Positions 16,973 to 24,527 of a stretch of DNA of 64,000 nucleotides are shown here, in pieces. The notes beneath the pieces are model-generated. The model had not been told where the DNA came from. It was given only the letters and a program-made list of their open reading frames with translations, and searched no databases. A program made the translations under genes and the position numbers. Numbering within the stretch: the stretch's first letter is position 1; each line of letters opens with the position of its first letter. Source of the DNA: Siphonobacter sp. BAB-5405 (GTDB lineage: Bacteria > Bacteroidota > Bacteroidia > Cytophagales > Spirosomataceae); NCBI RefSeq assembly GCF_002872335.1, contig NZ_NJAG01000016.1:1-64000 (forward strand), read 5' to 3'.

Positions 16973-17617
16973 TTATTTCTTCTTTTTCCCCAGCAGCTTT
17001 GTTCCCGCCCAGATCAAAGCTCCGACACCCAAGCCGATCAGCACGAAACGAACGATCTTTTGCGTGGTCGTGGTAGTTCCCGTTCCACCCGTGGCCGTGG
17101 TTTTACCGCCATTGGCCAGATTCTTGGCAATGTTATCCAGCAGATTGTTCTGCTTATCCTGACCTTCTTTCATGTCATTACCTGAAGCCGGTTTCGGGTC
17201 TTTGGTAATCGTGCCTTCCGCATTGATTACGTAATCCGTAGCCTGGGAAGTGGGGAAGCTCGGGAACGGGCTGTTGGGCTGATACTGACCCGTTAGCTCG
17301 GCACCGGAAGCAAAAATGTTCGATTCGACCAGTTTGCGAACCAAGTCTTTAGCGTCAAAGTTGGCCCAGTCAACGTAGTTACGCCAGTACTCGTTTTGCT
17401 TGATGTGCTCGGGGCCGAAGGCTCCCGCTTTGCCCGTACCATCATCGGGGGCAATGCGAAGTACCAAAACAGGCTTACCCGAAGGCATCACCCGAAAAAT
17501 CATTTTTTCAAAACGCTTTTTGTTGTCGATCTCAGGGACCGCCAGCGTCATTACTTCATCACCATCGGCCAGACGACCAGCCGATTTATGTAGGGTTACA
17601 CTCGTAGGTAATGGCAT
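16973..17617 (-). CDS. Tail-anchored protein sharing a domain with the 715-aa surface protein
   Basis: 214 residues. Residues about 8-135 match the domain of the 2321-4468 protein (GRLADGDE, KPVLVLRI, KQNEYWRNY, ATDYV). Then comes a Gly/Thr linker and a C-terminal span (IVRFVLIGLGVGALIWAG) with LLGKKKK. Placed just before a strong terminator, so probably made in quantity; a main particle protein or spike base is a reasonable guess. GGGTTGGAT lies at 17640-17648. Confidence 0.62.
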   Translation of the reverse strand: MPLPTSVTLHKSAGRLADGDEVMTLAVPEIDNKKRFEKMIFRVMPSGKPVLVLRIAPDDGTGKAGAFGPEHIKQNEYWRNYVDWANFDAKDLVRKLVESNIFASGAELTGQYQPNSPFPSFPTSQATDYVINAEGTITKDPKPASGNDMKEGQDKQNNLLDNIAKNLANGGKTTATGGTGTTTTTQKIVRFVLIGLGVGALIWAGTKLLGKKKK

Positions 17618-17684
17618 ACGTTACGTATTTTTTGTTGTTGGGTTGGATAAACAGTGTGATTAAAAGGGTAAGAAGGCTCCGGGC

Positions 17685-18167
17685 TTAAAACCGCCAGCCG
17701 GTGTACTTTTCAACGAATGCGGAAAAGCCGTTTTGGGCTTCCTGTTGTTGCTGCAAATGAACCTGTACCGCTCCCGCCACCACGGCAATCGTTAAATCCG
17801 TCTGCGTTCGACTCGCCAGCATCTCAGGGGTTTGGATATACTGCCCCGTAAAGGCTTGCGTATACGGCGAATAGGTGCCATCGGCGGCACTAGTGGTCAG
17901 GTTCCAGCCGCCTTGCATGGAATACCGGCTGTTCAACTCCGCCTCCGAGTAGATCACGTAGGCATCATCCCGGTAGAATTTCTCGTCAAAGGCCAGGGTT
18001 TTATCCGTCTCCACGAGCTTTAGTAAACGCTCACGGGCAAGAAACTTTCGGCTTCCGGCATTTTCAAGAATCGCAGCTACGCGATCTTCAAACGGTATGA
18101 GATATACGACACCGAACGAGCCTTTGGCAATCACCTGCCCGTCCTGATACAAACCATTTAATTTCAT
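17685..18167 (-). CDS. Hypothetical structural-like protein
   Basis: 160 residues, no signal peptide; a modestly hydrophobic Ala/Val stretch near the C-terminus (LTIAVVAGAVQVHL) is followed by a Gln-rich segment. No family recognised. ATGA overlap with the upstream membrane gene suggests co-production. Confidence 0.55.
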   Translation of the reverse strand: MKLNGLYQDGQVIAKGSFGVVYLIPFEDRVAAILENAGSRKFLARERLLKLVETDKTLAFDEKFYRDDAYVIYSEAELNSRYSMQGGWNLTTSAADGTYSPYTQAFTGQYIQTPEMLASRTQTDLTIAVVAGAVQVHLQQQQEAQNGFSAFVEKYTGWRF

Positions 18168-18478
18168 CGTTCTCTAATGTTACGGATTAAGATTAAAACC
18201 GCCATGAAGGCCAGCAGGGATACCCCCACCAGTTCTAACTGTACATATCGTTTTTGCCGTTGGCGTGCCAGTTCCCGCAGTCGGGCGGTTTCAATCTCAA
18301 TCGCGGTTTTCTTTTCGACTTCTGCTAATTCGTTTTTGTATCGGGCGAGTGTATTGGCTTCTGCTTTCTCCTGGACGGCCTGTTGACCCTGCTCTTTGGC
18401 CGCCTGATTCTGCTTGATTCCACTAAAAACGGAAAGCCCCGCAGAAACGGCAATGAGGGTGAGCGATATAGGGTCCAT
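18164..18478 (-). CDS. Small membrane protein with coiled coil
   Basis: 104 residues: a weak N-terminal hydrophobic segment, a long charged heptad helix (about 25-75) and a C-terminal span (VGVSLLAFMAVLILI) with RNIRER. Layout closely parallels the next gene, so the two may be diverged copies. Confidence 0.58.
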   Translation of the reverse strand: MDPISLTLIAVSAGLSVFSGIKQNQAAKEQGQQAVQEKAEANTLARYKNELAEVEKKTAIEIETARLRELARQRQKRYVQLELVGVSLLAFMAVLILIRNIRER

Positions 18479-18480
18479 CG

Positions 18481-18801
18481 TTATTTTCTCTTTTTACCGA
18501 ATCCCAGCCAGAGAGCCAGTGCCGCCAGAAACACCCCACCGACTAAGAGTCCCCACTTGAGAAAATCCCCGCGAGCTTCGTCTTTGCCACCCTGCACAAT
18601 GATTTCGTACTGAGCATTGAGGGCGGCGATTTTCTGCTGCCGTTCGGACTCGGTTAAGGCCGATTGTGCGTTGATCTGAGCTAGTTCTTTCGCGTATTTT
18701 CCCTGAATTTCAGCATTGGCGTTCTGGATAAAGCCCCCGGCAATCCCCCCGGCTGTTGTCAGGGCGGTGTTGAATCCGCCTGAGTCGAAAAAATTTGCCA
18801 T
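18481..18801 (-). CDS. Small tail-anchored coiled-coil protein
   Basis: 106 residues: Gly/Ala-rich N-terminus (TTAGGIAGGFIQNA), a polar helix, and a C-terminal span (LLVGGVFLAALALWLGF) with GKKRK. Same plan as the neighbour at 18164-18478; both fit minor membrane proteins of a particle. Confidence 0.58.
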   Translation of the reverse strand: MANFFDSGGFNTALTTAGGIAGGFIQNANAEIQGKYAKELAQINAQSALTESERQQKIAALNAQYEIIVQGGKDEARGDFLKWGLLVGGVFLAALALWLGFGKKRK

Positions 18802-18819
18802 CGGTTTGATTTTTAGGGG

Positions 18820-19020
18820 TTAGGCGTACTTAGCGTGGGCCCGCTTCATAGCGGCAGATCGGGATTTGGTAGCTCCTGTACGCAGTAGACGGTTCATTTC
18901 CGTCATTACTTTAGACTGTTTAGAGGAAACCGCCTTTTTAACCGTAGTTTTCTTTTTAGGTGCGGCCTTCTTGCGGGGAGTGGCTTTCTTGCGAGTCACC
19001 GACTTTTTTCGGGTTGCCAT
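18820..19020 (-). CDS. Histone H1-like Lys/Ala-rich protein
   Basis: 66 residues. The first 35 are almost only K, R, A, T, P and S, like H1 tails; the rest is a basic helix ending RSAAMKRAHAKYA. Such proteins bind DNA without sequence preference. In this setting genome condensation or packaging is likely. No Cys or acidic clusters. Confidence 0.65.
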   Translation of the reverse strand: MATRKKSVTRKKATPRKKAAPKKKTTVKKAVSSKQSKVMTEMNRLLRTGATKSRSAAMKRAHAKYA

Positions 19021-19025
19021 GAGGG

Positions 19026-19379
19026 TTAACGTTTACGGACCCGCCAGACGACGGCTCCAGTGATTGCAAGGACTACAGCACCGATCCCGCCAAGTATGTA
19101 CATTCGCTGACGTTGGGCCGCTTCTTCCTCCTGTTGCTTTTTAAGGCGGTCTTCGACCTCTTTCTGAGCGTTAGAATTAGCAGATGTACCCATCGTCCCG
19201 GTTTGAATGCCACGTTTGGCCGCTTCTTCCTGAAGAATCTTCGTCACTTCTTTCACTGCCGTACCGCCCGCCGAACGGCCTGCTTCCAGTAGGACGTTTC
19301 CTAGCTGGCGTTTGCGTTCAGGGGTGAGATTGGCTTCGGTCAGACCGTACGCAGTGAGAAAAGGGGTCAGATCGTTCAT
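19026..19379 (-). CDS. Tail-anchored helical protein
   Basis: 117 residues: helical N-terminus, a Gln/Glu-rich coiled-coil stretch, and a C-terminal span (YILGGIGAVVLAITGAVVW) with RVRKR. Another member of the tail-anchor set. Starts at 19379, just left of the repeat-bearing gap. Confidence 0.58.
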   Translation of the reverse strand: MNDLTPFLTAYGLTEANLTPERKRQLGNVLLEAGRSAGGTAVKEVTKILQEEAAKRGIQTGTMGTSANSNAQKEVEDRLKKQQEEEAAQRQRMYILGGIGAVVLAITGAVVWRVRKR

Positions 19380-19518
19380 GCACTGTAGTTGTTACTTTCG
19401 AGAATTGGTATGAATGAGGCCCAAAGTTTCAACGCCAATGCCGCCGCCCTCTTTGGTAATGCTCGCTAATCCCTTGGTAATGCTTGTTAACCCCTTGGTA
19501 ATGTCGATTAAGTACTTA
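19380..19518. repeat. Gap with three 21-bp direct repeats
   Basis: TTGGTAAT recurs at 19453, 19474 and 19495, each followed by a similar 13-base stretch, giving three 21-bp units. On the minus strand the repeats stay open as (I)TKGLxS heptads running to 19388, but this frame has no ATG, GTG or TTG near its 5' end. It may be a regulatory iteron array, or the product of a +1 shift at the end of the upstream gene. Confidence 0.55.
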
Positions 19519-19743
19519 TTAACCTGTCTCTACAAAGTCCTTACGGATCATTTCAGGCAAAAACTTAGTCACCAGAAATTCGACTACTTTAGGCTTTAGC
19601 TTTCGATCCGTGATATGGTGCCCGAGCCGGATCATTTTGATTTGATCGGATTCCGTGAGCCAATCCCCGAACGTACGGGTATCCACTCCGGCAGCCGTTG
19701 CCAGATCAGATAAAAAGCACGATTTAAAGCGGGATTGGCTCAC
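19519..19743 (-). CDS. Small helical protein, GTG start
   Basis: 74 residues. The start is GTG at 19743, since the overlapping ATG runs straight into a stop. The N-terminal half (LATAAGVDTRTFGDWL) looks like a helix-turn-helix. No membrane segment. A small DNA-binding regulator or assembly factor is possible. Confidence 0.5.
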   Translation of the reverse strand: MSQSRFKSCFLSDLATAAGVDTRTFGDWLTESDQIKMIRLGHHITDRKLKPKVVEFLVTKFLPEMIRKDFVETG

Positions 19744-19745
19744 AT

Positions 19746-20006
19746 TTAGGCGGGTTGGGATTCTTCGTTTACCGTCGGCGTTTCAGTAATGGAAAGCAGG
19801 GCCGCGTGTTCATATTGCGATTGCGTCAAACGGGCATTCAAGCTATTTACTTCGGCCTGATGATTTGCCTTGCCGCGTTTGATAACTTGCTGACTTCGAC
19901 GGCGTACGACGATTGCCGCCGCAGCCGCTGCAATCAGCACCAGCAACACAATTGCGGCGAGCATTGGGAAATTGAATCCCGGTTTTGTACTCTGCGTATC
20001 CTGCAT
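19746..20006 (-). CDS. Small membrane protein next to the packaging ATPase
   Basis: 86 residues: one N-terminal-half span (FPMLAAIVLLVLIAAAAAAI) followed by VVRRR and a polar helix. It lies directly downstream of the ATPase gene, so it may anchor the ATPase, which lacks a membrane segment of its own. Confidence 0.58.
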   Translation of the reverse strand: MQDTQSTKPGFNFPMLAAIVLLVLIAAAAAAIVVRRRSQQVIKRGKANHQAEVNSLNARLTQSQYEHAALLSITETPTVNEESQPA

Positions 20007-20019
20007 GAGTTGAATAGAA

Positions 20020-20718
20020 TTAAGAAGCGTTCAAATAATCGCGGGCGGGCATAATACCGTAGGTGTCAAATACCGACTCTACATCATCTAGCGGAATACG
20101 CAGGTCTTTAAACCAAATGGTATCTTCTTCCTGATCGTACACCCGAGTCGCCCACTTTTGGCCGGAGGGATAGGTGTCGTTTTCCTCGATCAGTTCGTTC
20201 ATTAACGGGATGATCCGGTTTCGACCTACGAGTTTGGACGGAAGGTCGTTTGCATCGTCCCGCGTTTCCTTCAAAACGAAAATATCCGTGTTCTCCAACA
20301 GCAACGGGGCCGTTTCCCGGACGCTGTGGCACTGGAACATATACTCGTTCCCGTTATTCTTCGGTGATTTCAGGAATTTGAGACGGGTTCCCCGTACGTT
20401 ACCCTGGAAAAAAGCCGATGAATCATCAATGACGACAACCGCATTCCGAACGTACATCAGGCAGTATTCAGCGAACGTATCAAAATCGTCACTCTGAACT
20501 TTTACGATAGCCTTTTTCGGCAATTGATACTGAAGCCGCTCCATCGGGATTACGTCGGTGATCTCCTTGTAACTCGTGTTATTGGAGTGATCGAAAACGA
20601 TAATCCGTTTCGGGTTTACGTTCCGCTGAAAAAAGTGCCTGGCAAATTCTAAGGCTTCGTGCGTTTTGCCGGTATTCTTCTTCCCGAAAAACATCCAGTT
20701 ATTTCCTTGTATGTTCAT
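20020..20718 (-). CDS. FtsK/HerA-type (or Zot-like) packaging/assembly ATPase
   Basis: 232 residues. Walker A GKKNTGKT at 12-19, Walker B VVVIDDS at 94-100, and FQCHSV at 128-133 in the place where packaging ATPases carry a conserved Q-H. This pattern is shared by A32/P9-like genome-packaging ATPases of tailless membrane phages and by Zot/pI proteins of filamentous phages. Unlike Zot it has no membrane segment, which leans toward the first group. It is the best marker of particle assembly in the element. Confidence 0.72.
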   Translation of the reverse strand: MNIQGNNWMFFGKKNTGKTHEALEFARHFFQRNVNPKRIIVFDHSNNTSYKEITDVIPMERLQYQLPKKAIVKVQSDDFDTFAEYCLMYVRNAVVVIDDSSAFFQGNVRGTRLKFLKSPKNNGNEYMFQCHSVRETAPLLLENTDIFVLKETRDDANDLPSKLVGRNRIIPLMNELIEENDTYPSGQKWATRVYDQEEDTIWFKDLRIPLDDVESVFDTYGIMPARDYLNAS

Positions 20719-20773
20719 CCTACGCAGTAAGGTTTACGGGGCAGCCACCAAAGGGCCACTGATAAAAGGCGTT

Positions 20774-21460
20774 TCATTTGGACCGGGAAAGTGAGTCTTT
20801 GGCTAATTCAGTCAAGGGCTCGACTACGGCTTCCAACAGGCCGAAGGTTTCAGTACCGATCAGTTTGGAAAGAATCTGATCGTAGCTCATTTTCTTGAAA
20901 CGGCCTTGCTGAGCCTGTTCTTTCAAATCCAGATACAGCCCCTCTTTGAGCAAATCCACCAGTTCACCATCATCACCCGTTACCGGACTTTTGTAGTTTT
21001 TCAGCCGGTCCCGGATCGCAAGGCGTTTCAGAGCTTTGGCGACCATTGAACCGGGTTCGGCAGGCCCACCTACGGTCGTATTCCACTGGTCAACGGTCTG
21101 CTGATCGGTGCTTTTGACAATGATTTCAGCGACTAAATTCCGGGTAACGCTCGATCCGAACCGGAGCCGGGCCAAGATGAAGGCCGCCCGTACTTCGGCT
21201 TCCCGCTGAATATCTTCATCGCTAACGGGAACGGGCGGTACGTAAAACGGGCTGAGTGCTGCCGGGTTTACGCCGGGAAATACCGGCATTGGTGGGGGAT
21301 AATCAGGCGTAGTCGGTACCTCAGGCAACGGGGCAATCGAGGCCGCCGCACCGCCGGAGAAATGCCGGGCTACTTCCGGTACCGCCTCCGAAGCCGCTCC
21401 CAGGGCACTAACCGCCGTACTCACCTTTTCGGCCATGCCCAAAACGCTTTTGATACTCAT
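20774..21460 (-). CDS. Pro-rich structural-like protein
   Basis: 228 residues: helical Ala-rich N-terminus, a Pro-rich segment (about 40-80) and a helical C-terminal half. No signal or membrane span. Two phased CCGG triplets lie inside the coding sequence (21262-21286 and 21354-21379). Family unknown. ATGA overlap with the upstream gene. Confidence 0.55.
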   Translation of the reverse strand: MSIKSVLGMAEKVSTAVSALGAASEAVPEVARHFSGGAAASIAPLPEVPTTPDYPPPMPVFPGVNPAALSPFYVPPVPVSDEDIQREAEVRAAFILARLRFGSSVTRNLVAEIIVKSTDQQTVDQWNTTVGGPAEPGSMVAKALKRLAIRDRLKNYKSPVTGDDGELVDLLKEGLYLDLKEQAQQGRFKKMSYDQILSKLIGTETFGLLEAVVEPLTELAKDSLSRSK

Positions 21461-21864
21461 TTCTTCGGATTTAAAAGTGCTGTTACAATCTTTCCGGCCA
21501 CGTCAAAAAGCCAGCGGAATACCTTGTTTCGCTGATTCCGTTTCCAGGTATCGAGCTTTTTGGCCCATCCTTTCTTTTCCTCATGCTCGGCAATCAGCGT
21601 ATCGAAGTAGGGTTTTAAGACCGGGTACAGATTGAGTTGATTTTCCCGGAATAGTCCGGCAGATGCAAGTCCCTGCAAGATCAGGTTCATCTTTGCCTCA
21701 TTGTTGGTAAAGAGCCGGGCTTTCTCGGCGTTTTCCTGCGTTCTCCGTACGATTTCGTCCCATTCCTCGGAGGTACAGTCCTCAATATCCCGGACAACCG
21801 CCGAGACTTTCCCGGCTGCATCCGTTTCTACCAGAGCCAGCCGGGTCACGCCTGACCGGGTCAC
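21457..21864 (-). CDS. Hypothetical helical protein
   Basis: 135 residues, largely helical, with a basic C-terminal helix (WKRNQRNKVFRWLFDVAGKI). No recognisable domain. Overlaps both neighbours by four bases, so it belongs to a coupled trio with 20774 and 21861. Confidence 0.55.
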   Translation of the reverse strand: MTRSGVTRLALVETDAAGKVSAVVRDIEDCTSEEWDEIVRRTQENAEKARLFTNNEAKMNLILQGLASAGLFRENQLNLYPVLKPYFDTLIAEHEEKKGWAKKLDTWKRNQRNKVFRWLFDVAGKIVTALLNPKK

Positions 21865-22514
21865 GGCAGTAATGCTTTGGCGTATGCCTCCTGGAACACG
21901 GCCTGATACTGTTCCCGCGTGAAGGTTTGGAAACGGTTGAAAATGCCGGGGCTGGTTAGCTCCGCCGCTTTATCCATCACTGCCTGCATACCTGCAAGCA
22001 TTGCTTTTTCCGAGTACTGGCCGGGCACTACCCGAGCTACCGGAGCCGGAGCGGGCTGGGCTTGGAGAGACTTTATTTGCGACTCCAATCCTACTATCCG
22101 CAAGTGATGATGCTCTTTTGCCGACGATTCCTCAGATAACTCATTTTCCAGTTCATCAATGCGTTCCTGTTTCTCAGAAACGGTTGTCTGTAACTCCGTA
22201 ATGCGTCCTTCTAATTGCTCATTCTCCTGAACAATTACCTCGATACGTTCTCGGAGTTTAGCGATGGTAACGCTGGTACCTTCTTCATCGGCCAGCAGGT
22301 GAATGATGTAATGCCCGAACGGAAGCTTAGGAACTTTCTTCGAGTTCCAGGCATCAAAGGTCGGTTTGAGCCGGTGGTATAACTCAGGAGGAAAATTATT
22401 AAGAATAAGCGTTTTGGGCGGCTTTTCAGCGTCTTTCTGATCTGCCGTTTCCGCAGGTATTACCGGCGTTTCCTCGGGATTTGCCGGGATATTTTCATTA
22501 TCTGCCATTTCCAT
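21861..22514 (-). CDS. Coiled-coil protein
   Basis: 217 residues (or 215 from the ATG at 22508). An acidic Pro-rich N-terminus, then a small domain (LILNNFPPELYHRL), then a long coiled coil (about 85-150). A perfect 15-bp palindrome CCGGGATAATCCCGG sits at 22521-22535 just upstream of the start, probably an operator. First gene of the structural-side block. Confidence 0.58.
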   Translation of the reverse strand: MEMADNENIPANPEETPVIPAETADQKDAEKPPKTLILNNFPPELYHRLKPTFDAWNSKKVPKLPFGHYIIHLLADEEGTSVTIAKLRERIEVIVQENEQLEGRITELQTTVSEKQERIDELENELSEESSAKEHHHLRIVGLESQIKSLQAQPAPAPVARVVPGQYSEKAMLAGMQAVMDKAAELTSPGIFNRFQTFTREQYQAVFQEAYAKALLP

Positions 22515-22722
22515 AATTTACCGGGATAATCCCGGCAAAAACCGGGTTTTTCAGTAGGATTTTTTAGGAAAATCCCCTACTTTAGAAAGTACAATCGGCG
22601 ACCAACCGTAGGACTTTTATTTCGGGCTTTTCCGTTTCGTGTCCAAAGATTTGAACCGGAACCCCAACGAATCAAGAGCTTTTCAGTACGCTTTCAGTTC
22701 GTTTTCACTCCCCTTTCAGTTT

Positions 22723-22947
22723 ATGCAAACAGCAGTACAATCAGCCGGAATTTCTAAGACTGAACTAGCAGATTTTCTCGGCATTACTCTCCCCACCTTT
22801 CGCCGGAGAATTACCGAAAGCGGCCTACACCACGCCCTACCCAAACTCGCAAAAAACAGGGCGACCATTTACGGAACGGACGTTCCCATCATTGAACAAC
22901 ATTTTGGCCGCTGCCACTTACTCCGATGCCGATTCAACCTGAATTAA
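22723..22947 (+). CDS. Small HTH-like regulator on the plus strand
   Basis: 74 residues from the ATG at 22723; a GTG at 22639 would add 28. The stretch SKTELADFLGITLPTFRRRI is a clear helix-turn-helix. It is the only plus-strand gene inside the minus-strand block, divergent from 21861-22514 and followed by a terminator. A switch between replication and particle genes is a sensible guess. Confidence 0.6.
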   Translation: MQTAVQSAGISKTELADFLGITLPTFRRRITESGLHHALPKLAKNRATIYGTDVPIIEQHFGRCHLLRCRFNLN

Positions 22948-22954
22948 ACGAAAC

Positions 22955-22985
22955 GAAAAAGCCCGGTTATTACCGGGCTTTTTTA
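22955..22985 (+). terminator. Intrinsic terminator (bidirectional)
   Basis: GCCCGGT (22961-22967) and ACCGGGC (22972-22978), preceded by A5 and followed by T6. It separates the plus-strand regulator from the converging minus-strand operon. Confidence 0.88.
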
Positions 22986-23015
22986 GTGGAATTATCACCA
23001 ATAATGAATAGATAA

Positions 23016-23387
23016 TTACTCTGTCATTTCGATTACTTTCTCAGCGGCTTTTAATCCGTTCTGAATGGAAGTTACCGACGTAGTGCCGTGGTAATAGCCG
23101 ACCAGATGTAGCATATCGTAGGCTTCATTTAATAGGTCGAGCAGTTTGCGACTATGTTTTCCGACTCGACTCCGGTATTCCTCGATAGATCTTGGCTTAA
23201 CGAACTTGGCCCCTTCCTTTTGTTGCAGAAAGCGGTCAATAGCTAACAATACCGCCAGGTACGCCGTACCACTAGCGGTTTGCACGTACTTTACATTTCC
23301 GTAATGATTGCCCTGTTTCTCGGCTTTCGCACTCAGCATTTCTCGGGCATTTGATAAATAGTACTGAGGCGTTAAAGGCTTTGCCAT
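23016..23387 (-). CDS. DUF5618-like helical protein
   Basis: 123 residues, all helical. YYLSNAREML...Y.NVKYVQTA.GTAYLAVLLAID matches my memory of the DUF5618 family of Bacteroidota, which are small HEPN-like helical proteins. Function unknown. It ends just before the bidirectional terminator and marks the end of the replication-side operon. Confidence 0.6.
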   Translation of the reverse strand: MAKPLTPQYYLSNAREMLSAKAEKQGNHYGNVKYVQTASGTAYLAVLLAIDRFLQQKEGAKFVKPRSIEEYRSRVGKHSRKLLDLLNEAYDMLHLVGYYHGTTSVTSIQNGLKAAEKVIEMTE

Positions 23388-23448
23388 AACTGTCTGATTA
23401 GTGAGTTAAAAATACGAATTTTCCGGGAGTTTCCCGGCATATCTCCGG

Positions 23449-23775
23449 CTAATGGTGAACCTTCTTGTGTCCTAACCAAGCTAAGTTACTTTTAATGGCT
23501 ATCCCGCACACCGGGCATTCTCCGGGATATTCCGGTAATGCGTTCGGAATGTTCGGTTTTTCGTTTCCGGCTGTTTCCGGTGCGTTTTCATCAATATTTT
23601 CCGGCGTTTCTCGGGCAAACGCCGGAAAGTGGTCGAGCGTTAAATGCACTCCAATTTCCTTTGCTTTCTCAATTACCAGTTGCCGATATATTTCCCGCAT
23701 TACCGGGTCGGGATCATTTCGGGATTTACCGGAGAAGTCCCGGAGAATAGATAACTTTTGAGGGTCTACGAACAT
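23449..23775 (-). CDS. Small protein with C-terminal C2H2-like zinc finger
   Basis: 108 residues. The C-terminus CPVCGIAIKSNLAWLGHKKV carries CxxC and, with the last residues, H-x4-H, which fits a C2H2 zinc finger. The rest is helical and polar. Likely nucleic-acid binding. The gene and both flanks are dense in phased CCGG sites. Confidence 0.58.
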   Translation of the reverse strand: MFVDPQKLSILRDFSGKSRNDPDPVMREIYRQLVIEKAKEIGVHLTLDHFPAFARETPENIDENAPETAGNEKPNIPNALPEYPGECPVCGIAIKSNLAWLGHKKVHH

Positions 23776-23818
23776 GGCTTTGCAAAACTTCCCGGCAATC
23801 TCCGGGCATATACCGGAA

Positions 23819-24196
23819 TTACTGGGCAGGAGCTACAGCGTACGTTTCAATAGTCGACAATGCCACTAATACGAACAAGGCATCATCGACGGAAGGCACA
23901 TGGTCTTCATATATTTCGAGCATGAGTTCCCGGAATCTCTCCGGCATTAGTCCGGCGTCCAGTAGGGTTATCGTACTATCTAATTCATGAAGTCGTACCG
24001 GTTTTACCGTTAATACCTGTACTAGCTTGATTTCTTTCTCGTTCAACCGAACGATCCATTTATCCCCTACGCGAAACTGATTTCTCCAAAGCCGCACGGT
24101 AGTAAAAAAATTACAGTTCAGCTTGTTATTCCAATTGGTAGAAAAATCGATGGTTCCATATGCTGAAGGGAAAAGAGAGCCTGCTTGAGTCGTCAT
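23819..24196 (-). CDS. ASCH/PUA-like domain protein
   Basis: 125 residues. NFFTTVRLW...FRVGDKWIVRLNEKEI then VLTVKPVRLHEL follows the strand order of ASCH domains, a PUA-like RNA- or base-binding fold often found in phages. No nuclease motif is visible. The role is inferred from fold only. Confidence 0.55.
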   Translation of the reverse strand: MTTQAGSLFPSAYGTIDFSTNWNNKLNCNFFTTVRLWRNQFRVGDKWIVRLNEKEIKLVQVLTVKPVRLHELDSTITLLDAGLMPERFRELMLEIYEDHVPSVDDALFVLVALSTIETYAVAPAQ

Positions 24197-24223
24197 GGAA
24201 GAAATATAGTCTAAGAATTAAAG

Positions 24224-24502
24224 TTAGAGTTCAACAAATCGCATTTCATCGCCCAGTTCATAGCCTCTAAGTTCCAGGGCACACATATAAGCGGGCATAA
24301 ATTGATTCCAGTCTATCACCCTGAAATGCCTAGATACATGAGTAATCCAGCATTTAGCATTGATCTGATCATGAGTAACGACAAAATGGGGTACGAATAC
24401 TTCCTTTTCTACTTTGCCTTCGATGATGTGCTTTACCCGAAAATGGGCCAATTCGCCCCGAGTGCCAACTACCCAAAAGCCGAAGTGTAAGTAGGTTTTC
24501 AT
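24224..24502 (-). CDS. Hypothetical small beta-rich protein
   Basis: 92 residues from the ATG at 24502. Longer starts would overlap the Rep gene by 70 bases or more. Alternating beta strands; no family recognised. It follows Rep by 25 bases and probably shares its transcript. Confidence 0.5.
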   Translation of the reverse strand: MKTYLHFGFWVVGTRGELAHFRVKHIIEGKVEKEVFVPHFVVTHDQINAKCWITHVSRHFRVIDWNQFMPAYMCALELRGYELGDEMRFVEL

Positions 24503-24527
24503 TCGTATCCCGTTCCCGATCTCATAC

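Larger units (their letters stand above)
21262..23955. repeat. Dispersed helically phased CCGG triplets
   Basis: Triplets of CCGG spaced 10-11 bp begin at 21262/21273/21283, 21354/21365/21376, 22521/22532/22542, 23423/23434/23445, 23511/23522/23532, 23792/23802/23813 and 23930/23941/23952, with further pairs at 23567/23577 and 23729/23740. They cross gene borders and the spacing is not a multiple of three, so codon use does not explain them. Confidence 0.65.

Noticed and set aside
19414-19599. Plus-strand frame with repeated LVMLxNP units
   Set aside because: It is the reverse reading of the 21-bp repeats and overlaps a minus-strand gene; no context supports it.
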